Virus record (IMG/VR): IMGVR_UViG_3300027791_000057
Location: 1 to 38,360 of that record
Source of the DNA: a virus
DNA length: 38,360 nucleotides
Reading direction: 5' to 3' (one strand)
A program made the translations under genes and the position numbers. Shown here in pieces: positions 34,833-38,360 of this stretch (positions are counted from its first letter, which is position 1; each line of letters starts with the position of its first letter). The notes beneath the pieces were generated by a model that searched no databases, was not told where the DNA came from, and saw only the letters and a list, made by a program, of their open reading frames with translations.

Positions 34833-35656
34833 TAGTATCTACTCCAAATGTCTCGAACCTGAAACTGAACTTCAGCAACGTTTTCGGGCGGGTTACATGA
34901 GGCGGCGAAAGCCATAGCCTCGCCCATTGCGTAGTCAATTGATTCACCTCGTTTGCGAATAGCCACTAATATTTTAATCAATCTTTCATGGCGTTCACCC
35001 TTACCCATACCGTAACGCAAAGTACCAGTGTACTTGCCCTGATAGGTGGATGGCTTGTAATCTTTGTAGTCTACAACAATTCTGGTAGGTCTTTCTAACT
35101 TCAGACCGTCCCTAATTTCATCCATCTTATAAGGTGACCTAAGTCCCTTTTGGCTGTGTACCTTAATTGGATAAGGCGCTTTCTTATGGTGAAAGAAGCC
35201 AGCAACTCGCATGACACGCGGTAAATCTTTAACCACAGGATCAGAATTGTACTTTTTAGCTAACGCTTCCTGATATAAATTAAAGGTAGGCAAAGGCATA
35301 TCGTCAACCATCCAATAGCAATGGTACTTGCCTTCGCTTGTGTTAACTACAATGTGCGGCTTTAGTTCAAACGTATCAGGCAAAGGCGTACCGTCCAAAT
35401 CAATAAAGACAGCGCGAACCTTTTTAATATGCTTGGTTGTCCTTCCAAGACCATTAGTCTCATTCACTGTAAAGAATACACCTGCGCCTTTGCGGTTTAA
35501 TGCCGAAAGTTCCTCAAAGTGTTCTTCTAACGTGCCATGAAACTGTCTAGTTAATGACCTGTTAATACCTTTATCGCAAAAAGTCTGAAAACTATGACGG
35601 TGACCAAATGCCGCAATGAATTGATGGTAATGGGTAAGGTGGTTATACTTTATCAT
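34832..35656 (-). CDS. Primase-like protein (RepB/PrimPol-type)
   Basis: This 274-residue protein starts at the ATG preceded by AGGTGGGG; an upstream in-frame ATG at 35680 would add eight residues and overlap the previous gene more. Motifs: VFFTVNETNG (60-69), VFIDLDG with D86 and D88 as candidate metal ligands, NTSEGKYHCYWMV (105-117) with the histidine of primases of this type, and LPRVMRVAGFFHHK (145-158). The carboxy-terminal helical part (RHERLIKILVAIRKRGESID) resembles a PriCT-like region. It probably makes primers for host polymerase, as no phage DNA polymerase is present. Confidence 0.8.
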   Translation of the reverse strand: MIKYNHLTHYHQFIAAFGHRHSFQTFCDKGINRSLTRQFHGTLEEHFEELSALNRKGAGVFFTVNETNGLGRTTKHIKKVRAVFIDLDGTPLPDTFELKPHIVVNTSEGKYHCYWMVDDMPLPTFNLYQEALAKKYNSDPVVKDLPRVMRVAGFFHHKKAPYPIKVHSQKGLRSPYKMDEIRDGLKLERPTRIVVDYKDYKPSTYQGKYTGTLRYGMGKGERHERLIKILVAIRKRGESIDYAMGEAMAFAASCNPPENVAEVQFQVRDIWSRY

Positions 35657-36029
35657 TAGTTCCCCACCTAACTTCCGCACCCTTTTTGCCAGCCACAGAA
35701 CGCCTTGCTCTGTGAACTGCCTGTTCTTTGCGTTCCTCTTCTGCCTGTATGCAAAGCAAAAATGTTGTTGCGTCTTTTGTTTTCACCTCTTGGAACAAAT
35801 GGCTAATCTTAGGCCAAATGTTATTGATCTTGTTTTCAGTAACGTTGCACATTTTTGACATTATTTCAAAATCATACGGCACTTTGAAACCACGCCAGCA
35901 ATGACAGTAAAGTAAAAGATACGCACCCTGTTCTTCTAACGTCATACGCATACGGGATGGGTCACTAATCCAATCGCTAGCGTAGAACTGAAACGCTGGT
36001 GACTGTTCGTTTGTTGTGCTGTTTCTCAT
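35643..36029 (-). CDS. DUF1376 (YdaU-like) replication protein
   Basis: This 128-residue protein has the family signature FQFYASDWISDPSRMRMTLE at 13-32, then GAYLLLYCHCW and a winged-helix-like SKMCNVTENKINNIW. The basic tail ends in GAEVRW. DUF1376 proteins are found as first genes of phage and prophage replication modules and are thought to act in initiation. Here it follows an operator-controlled promoter and lies next to repeat clusters that could be its binding sites. AAGGA lies upstream of the ATG. The carboxy terminus overlaps the primase start. Confidence 0.85.
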   Translation of the reverse strand: MRNSTTNEQSPAFQFYASDWISDPSRMRMTLEEQGAYLLLYCHCWRGFKVPYDFEIMSKMCNVTENKINNIWPKISHLFQEVKTKDATTFLLCIQAEEERKEQAVHRARRSVAGKKGAEVRWGTNDKV

Positions 36030-36050
36030 AATTGTGTCCTTATCTCACGA

Positions 36051-36092
36051 TTAACTAAACTTAATGTTACTGTACTTTGGTTAACCTGTCAA
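36051..36092 (-). promoter_or_regulatory. Leftward replication promoter with two operators
   Basis: On the minus strand a consensus TTGACA (36092-36087) and TAACAT (36069-36064) are 17 bases apart. Operator E (TGTACT-TT-GGTTAA, 36071-36084) fills the spacer and operator D (TTAACT-AA-ACTTAA, 36051-36064) covers the start region. Their centres are 20 bases apart, about two helical turns. Repressor binding would block both open-complex formation and escape. Confidence 0.7.
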
Positions 36093-36135
36093 CTTAGTCT
36101 GTTGCTCCCCCCTCTTAATCTTGCTTGAAGATGCA

Positions 36136-36165
36136 GGTGAAGCTGAAGGTGAAGGTGAAGTAGAA
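36136..36165. repeat. Five tandem hexamers (GGTGAA-like)
   Basis: GGTGAA, GCTGAA, GGTGAA, GGTGAA and GTAGAA follow in direct succession just upstream of the leftward replication promoter. This could be a protein-binding array of the origin or a residue of slippage. Confidence 0.5.
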
Positions 36166-36220
36166 GGGTATGTTTGTGCCATTGGCAAAACTGTAGCTAA
36201 AATTAATAAGCGCATGGCTA

Positions 36221-36253
36221 TGCTATGGCATTGCTATACTAATGCTATCAATG
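36221..36253. repeat. Three 11-bp units with TGCTAT cores (iteron-like)
   Basis: TGCTATGGCAT, TGCTATACTAA and TGCTATCAATG run end to end, preceded by a further GCTAT at 36217. The 11-bp spacing puts the cores on one DNA face, as in replication-initiator iterons. It lies beside the replication genes. Confidence 0.45.
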
Positions 36254-36258
36254 GGGAT

Positions 36259-36352
36259 TGGTGGTGTTGGCAAGACTTGAACTCGCATACCTGTTACACC
36301 AAACCTCATTCGAAAGGCTGTAACAGTGTTCTAACCGTTGAACTACAACACC
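36259..36352 (-). tRNA. tRNA gene with abnormal, expanded anticodon arm and encoded CCA
   Basis: On the minus strand a 7-bp acceptor GGTGTTG/CAACACC is followed by TA and a D arm GTTC-AACGGTTA-GAAC. The T arm is GCGAG-TTCAAGT-CTTGC with a normal T loop. A discriminator A and genomic CCA (36261-36259) end the 94-nt gene. The anticodon stem CTGTT/AACAG is intact and even extends to 7 bp (CTGTTAC/GTAACAG). However, 26 nt instead of 7 lie between the 5-bp stem strands, and no standard U33-anticodon register is found. The amino-acid identity cannot be assigned. It may be a tRNA mimic, a decayed tRNA or a gene with an inserted segment. Confidence 0.65.
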
Positions 36353-36393
36353 AAAAAAATAAGGGGATGCTAGGATAAGGAAACCAGCACCCC
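36353..36393 (-). terminator. Terminator after the repressor gene, abutting the tRNA
   Basis: On the minus strand GGGGTGCT (36393-36386) pairs with AGCATCCCC (36371-36363, one bulged base), followed by TTATTTTTTT ending at 36353. The tRNA begins at the next base. Repressor transcripts should mostly end here, so the tRNA would depend on read-through. Confidence 0.65.
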
Positions 36394-36473
36394 CTCAGTC
36401 GGGGAGAAAGACAAGTACACACAATTTTTAGCCTAGATCTCAACCATTGCCCTTATTTTATGGTTGTAGTGAC

Positions 36474-36692
36474 CTACCCCGCGTGTAAGGGGGCAATCTG
36501 TAAATCAGGTCTAAGGTATTCTACCTCGTAATCACCTAGCTTGGCAATCTGAAAAGCACGATATGGCGGTATTACATGCCATTTGCTTACGGCGGGGTGG
36601 CTTATGCCCAGCATACGGCTTAGATTCTTTCCCCCATATCGGGAAACAATTTCTACTCTACGCTCAATAGCCAATTCATAATTATCTAACAT
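36474..36692 (-). CDS. Cro/YdaS-like helix-turn-helix regulator
   Basis: This 72-residue protein has a helix-turn-helix at about 22-41 (KNLSRMLGI-SHPAVSKWHV), followed by IPPYRAFQIAKL and the ending VEYLRPDL. That A-V-S-K-W, I-P-x-x-R-A and L-R-P-D pattern is typical of Cro/YdaS-type phage regulators. It is the only clear transcription factor in the genome. Its own promoter carries two copies of the 14-bp operator and the facing promoter a third, so autoregulation and control of the other units is the natural reading. It lacks a CI-like peptidase or oligomerisation domain, hence is more Cro-like than CI-like. Whether the phage is temperate cannot be told. Confidence 0.85.
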   Translation of the reverse strand: MLDNYELAIERRVEIVSRYGGKNLSRMLGISHPAVSKWHVIPPYRAFQIAKLGDYEVEYLRPDLQIAPLHAG

Positions 36693-36706
36693 GCTTTTGC
36701 CCCTTG

Positions 36707-36748
36707 TTAACTAAACTTTATCTTACCCTCAGACTTAACTATTGTCAA
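36707..36748 (-). promoter_or_regulatory. Repressor promoter with two operators
   Basis: On the minus strand TTGACA (36748-36743) and TAAGAT (36725-36720) are 17 bases apart. Operator F (TTAACT-AT-TGTCAA, 36735-36748) covers the -35 and operator H (TTAACT-AA-ACTTTA, 36707-36720) lies over the start point. This allows negative autoregulation. Confidence 0.7.
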
Positions 36749-36754
36749 CTTTGC

Positions 36755-36782
36755 TTGACATGGGGGTTAACTATGGTAAACT
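36755..36782 (+). promoter_or_regulatory. Rightward early promoter with operator
   Basis: TTGACA (36755-36760) and TAAACT (36777-36782) are 16 bases apart. Operator G (TTAACT-AT-GGTAAA, 36767-36780) covers spacer and -10. The start point should be near 36789, directly ahead of the leader structure. It diverges from the repressor promoter, in a three-operator arrangement like that of lambda. Confidence 0.7.
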
Positions 36783-36790
36783 CTACTAAT

Positions 36791-36886
36791 CGGGGAAGGG
36801 ACTAAAGACAGTTGAGGACTGTTACGCCACAGGCTTTGCCAACGTGCCGCATTAGTGAACTAACTTCCAGTAGGTTTCCTTCCCCG
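36791..36886 (+). ncRNA. Structured 5' leader RNA of the rightward transcript
   Basis: A perfect 9-bp outer stem, CGGGGAAGG (36791-36799) with CCTTCCCCG (36878-36886), encloses three small hairpins. These are ACAGT-TGAGG-ACTGT (36808-36822), CAC-A-GGC-TTT-GCC-AAC-GTG (36828-36846) and TTAG-TGAA-CTAA (36852-36863). The outer stem begins almost at the predicted 5' end of the RNA. It is not recognised as a known riboswitch. An antitermination element like HK022 put, an mRNA-stability element or a new regulatory RNA are options. Confidence 0.55.
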
Positions 36887-36931
36887 TGTTTACTAACAGT
36901 TGAAATTAAATCAGAAAGATGGAGAAAAATT

Positions 36932-37537
36932 ATGAGTATTATGGCAACAGGAATGGGCGGCGAAGGTCGTTTTCCAAACGTAGAAGTAGGCGTACATAAG
37001 GCACGTTGCGTCAAGGTCATTGATCTTGGTACGCAACATAACGAATACCAAGGGGATGTTTCTTGGAAAAGGCAGGTTCTTTTAATATGGGAAGTGCCAA
37101 CAGAAACTAATGGCAATGGTGAGCCGCTGACTATCAGCAAGTTCTACACCTTGTCACTTCACGAAAAATCTAATCTAGGCAATGACCTTGGTTCTTGGCG
37201 TGGACGCCCGTTTACAGACAAAGAACGACAGGGCTTTGATATAAGCGCCTTGTGTGGGCAACCTTGCATGTTGAACGTAATGGAAGGGAAGAATGGCAAG
37301 CCTCGCGTAGCGGCGGTTTTACCAGCGCCAAAAGATAGCCCTGTAGCCCCACAGTTTAATGACAGCGTTGTGTTTTCTATTACTGATTGGCAAGAAAACA
37401 AGCGGGAAGCTTTTAATTTATTGTCTGAGGGTATCAGGAATATTATTCTGAAATCTAAAGAGCTTGAAGAGGACGTAAATTCTTCTGACCAAGCGCCAGC
37501 TTCAGACGATATAGATCTAGGCGATGTGCCATTTTAA
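36932..37537 (+). CDS. DUF669-type ssDNA-binding-like protein with SSB-like tail
   Basis: This 201-residue protein starts at the ATG preceded by GGAG. It has the DUF669 pattern: FPNVEVGVHKARCVKVIDLGTQ near 14-35, KRQVLLIWEVPTE, LTISKFYTLSLHEKSNLGNDL and RGRPFTDKE. The family is linked to phage recombination and is thought to adopt an OB-like ssDNA-binding fold. The acidic, disordered end (SSDQAPASDDIDLGDVPF) closely resembles the carboxy-terminal tail of bacterial SSB that recruits host repair proteins. It lies directly before the exonuclease, forming a two-gene recombination pair. Confidence 0.75.
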   Translation: MSIMATGMGGEGRFPNVEVGVHKARCVKVIDLGTQHNEYQGDVSWKRQVLLIWEVPTETNGNGEPLTISKFYTLSLHEKSNLGNDLGSWRGRPFTDKERQGFDISALCGQPCMLNVMEGKNGKPRVAAVLPAPKDSPVAPQFNDSVVFSITDWQENKREAFNLLSEGIRNIILKSKELEEDVNSSDQAPASDDIDLGDVPF

Positions 37538-37550
37538 TTAGGGGGATGAT

Positions 37551-38360
37551 ATGAAAATTACTAACAACTTAAATTTACCACAGGCAATTGTTAACGCAGT
37601 AACAAATGACCCATACGATTCATCAGGCAGTGACATATCTGTTACTCGCCTTATTGCGCCACCACGAATAAGGGTCTTGGAAGCAAGAAACTGGGATCTT
37701 TTAACAGATGACGTAGGCGATAGGATCTTTAGTTTACTTGGTCAGTCTGTTCACCATGTTATTGAACGGGCTAAAGGTAAGGACGATCTAGCAGAACAGC
37801 GTTTGTTTGTTAAGAATGATGACACTCAAGGCTGGACGCTATCAGGTCAGTTTGATTATCTAACCGCTAAAGATGGTGAGCTAATAGACTTTAAAACTAC
37901 TTCCGCTTGGTCTGCACTAGACGCTTTGTCAAACGGTAAAGATGAATGGGAGCAACAGCTAAACTTATTAGATTATTTAGTAAGGCATAGCCCAGAAGTT
38001 ACGCACGAAGTTCATTCATTGCAGATCTTAGCTATACTAAGAGATTGGTCAAAGCTTAGAGTTATGCAATCAGACAGCTACCCGCGCAAGCAGGTGGTTA
38101 TGATACCAATTCGTAGATGGACGCCAGAAGAACAATCGCAGTATGTCAGGGAGCGGATTAAAGCCCACCAAGACGCTGAAAAAACTACTGAACTGCCAGT
38201 TTGCTCACCTAAAGAAAGATGGAACAAGCCAGACAGCTATGCAGTTATGAAGGATGGGCGCAAAACAGCCGCCCGTGTATTACCTTCTAAAGAAGCGGCG
38301 GAAGAATGGTTGTCTTCAAACAACATGGTCAATGGCGTTAAGTGTCAAATAGTTTTGCGT
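37551..38360 (+). CDS. RecB/Cas4-like PD-(D/E)XK exonuclease with Fe-S cysteines, 5' part (continues at 1-245)
   Basis: Joined across the contig ends the protein has 295 residues. Motifs of the RecB/Cas4/AddB-type nuclease fold appear in order: GQSVHH near 64-69, GQFD with D102, LIDFK with D113 and K115 as the metal-binding core, and QLNLLDY (Q136, Y142) as the QxxxY motif. Cysteines C218, C277, C281 and C287 follow (C-xn-C-x3-C-x5-C), resembling the 4Fe-4S cluster ligands of Cas4/AddB nucleases. The role is probably DNA end processing in phage recombination or replication; polarity cannot be read from sequence. The ATG at 37551 has a good Shine-Dalgarno (GGGGGATGAT) and follows the DUF669 gene by 13 bases. 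There is no sign of a Cas1/Cas2 context, so a CRISPR role is not suggested. Confidence 0.85.
   Translation, partial: MKITNNLNLPQAIVNAVTNDPYDSSGSDISVTRLIAPPRIRVLEARNWDLLTDDVGDRIFSLLGQSVHHVIERAKGKDDLAEQRLFVKNDDTQGWTLSGQFDYLTAKDGELIDFKTTSAWSALDALSNGKDEWEQQLNLLDYLVRHSPEVTHEVHSLQILAILRDWSKLRVMQSDSYPRKQVVMIPIRRWTPEEQSQYVRERIKAHQDAEKTTELPVCSPKERWNKPDSYAVMKDGRKTAARVLPSKEAAEEWLSSNNMVNGVKCQIVLR
38194..38360. repeat. Terminal direct repeat, right copy
   Basis: This is the second copy of the 167-base end repeat and carries the C variant at 38234. Joining the two ends at this repeat restores one uninterrupted 295-codon exonuclease frame, which is strong internal evidence that the sequence is a closed circle in concept. 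Confidence 0.9.

Larger units (their letters stand above)
36030..36473. other. Control and candidate origin region between replication genes and repressor
   Basis: No credible protein gene is present in these 444 bases. In order the region holds the leftward promoter with two operators, a hexamer tandem repeat, an 11-bp periodic repeat, a tRNA gene, a terminator and two further hairpins. One of these is a perfect 7-bp stem, CAACCAT (36441-36447) with ATGGTTG (36460-36466). An 85-codon plus-strand frame from TTG 36121 crosses the tRNA and is not supported. Confidence 0.6.

Noticed and set aside
36121-36378. 85-codon plus-strand frame with a GEAEGEGEVEG stretch
   Set aside because: Starts at TTG without a ribosome site, its repetitive start comes from the hexamer repeat, and it runs through the tRNA and terminator.
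1-38360. CRISPR array, insertion sequence or integrase/attachment site
   Set aside because: No regularly spaced repeats with unique spacers, no transposase or terminal inverted repeats, and no tyrosine or serine recombinase motif were seen. The tRNA gene alone is not enough to call an attachment site.
37551-38360. Cas4 as part of a phage-borne CRISPR adaptation system
   Set aside because: No Cas1, Cas2 or array is present, and the neighbours are recombination and lysis genes, so a recombination nuclease is the simpler reading.

Overview
The window is one complete phage-like genome written as a linear contig. Its last 167 bases (38194-38360) repeat bases 1-167 with one silent difference, so the unique circle is about 38.19 kb, and one exonuclease gene runs across the join. 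The virion is that of a short-tailed phage with a T7-like gene order. On the minus strand, read from high to low coordinates, it encodes a small terminase, a resolvase-like nuclease, a large terminase, a portal, a scaffold, a capsid, a decoration-like protein, tail tubular proteins A and B, three ejection (inner core) proteins, a tail-fibre adaptor and a giant fibre-like protein. The family styles (GTA-type 3TM holin, tail proteins with FCCH-like repeats, the giant fibre-like protein) and the fairly AT-rich DNA suggest a phage of a marine, perhaps alphaproteobacterial, host. That host guess is inference. The silent mismatch between the two ends suggests assembly from a population.

Layout on the circle. 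(1) A plus-strand unit starts at the divergent promoter near 36.75 kb. It carries a DUF669/SSB-like protein, a RecB/Cas4-like Fe-S exonuclease, a MazG-like protein and, behind a strong hairpin, a lysis cassette of small membrane proteins ending at 2014. (2) Converging on it are a minus-strand M15 peptidase endolysin and then the structural genes from 2.5 to 29 kb. (3) From 29.34 to 29.82 kb lies a GC-rich, repeat-bearing non-coding block between the resolvase and terS. (4) A plus-strand operon of nine small, mostly uncharacterised genes (30.4-32.65 kb) ends in a clear intrinsic terminator. (5) A minus-strand replication unit (36.0-32.7 kb) encodes a DUF1376 protein, a primase-like protein, a superfamily 2 helicase, an unknown helical protein and a Ref-like HNH nuclease. 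(6) A control region (36.03-36.93 kb) holds repeat clusters, a tRNA gene with an abnormal anticodon arm, a Cro/YdaS-like repressor gene, divergent promoters and a structured leader RNA.

Unlike T7, no RNA polymerase or DNA polymerase gene is visible, and no integrase. Transcription appears to use sigma70-type promoters and host polymerases. Four promoter regions carry copies of a 14-bp imperfect palindrome, roughly TTAACY-NN-RGTTAA, placed over -35, -10 or spacer elements. The simplest reading is a lambda-like circuit in which the 72-residue HTH protein controls its own gene, the recombination/lysis operon, the replication operon, the small-gene operon and the nuclease/terminase operon. The most unusual items are this operator network, the tRNA with a 26-nt anticodon loop region, the 5' structured leader on the rightward transcript, the 2348-residue ejection protein with a zinc-protease motif, and the regulated operon of small unknown genes.
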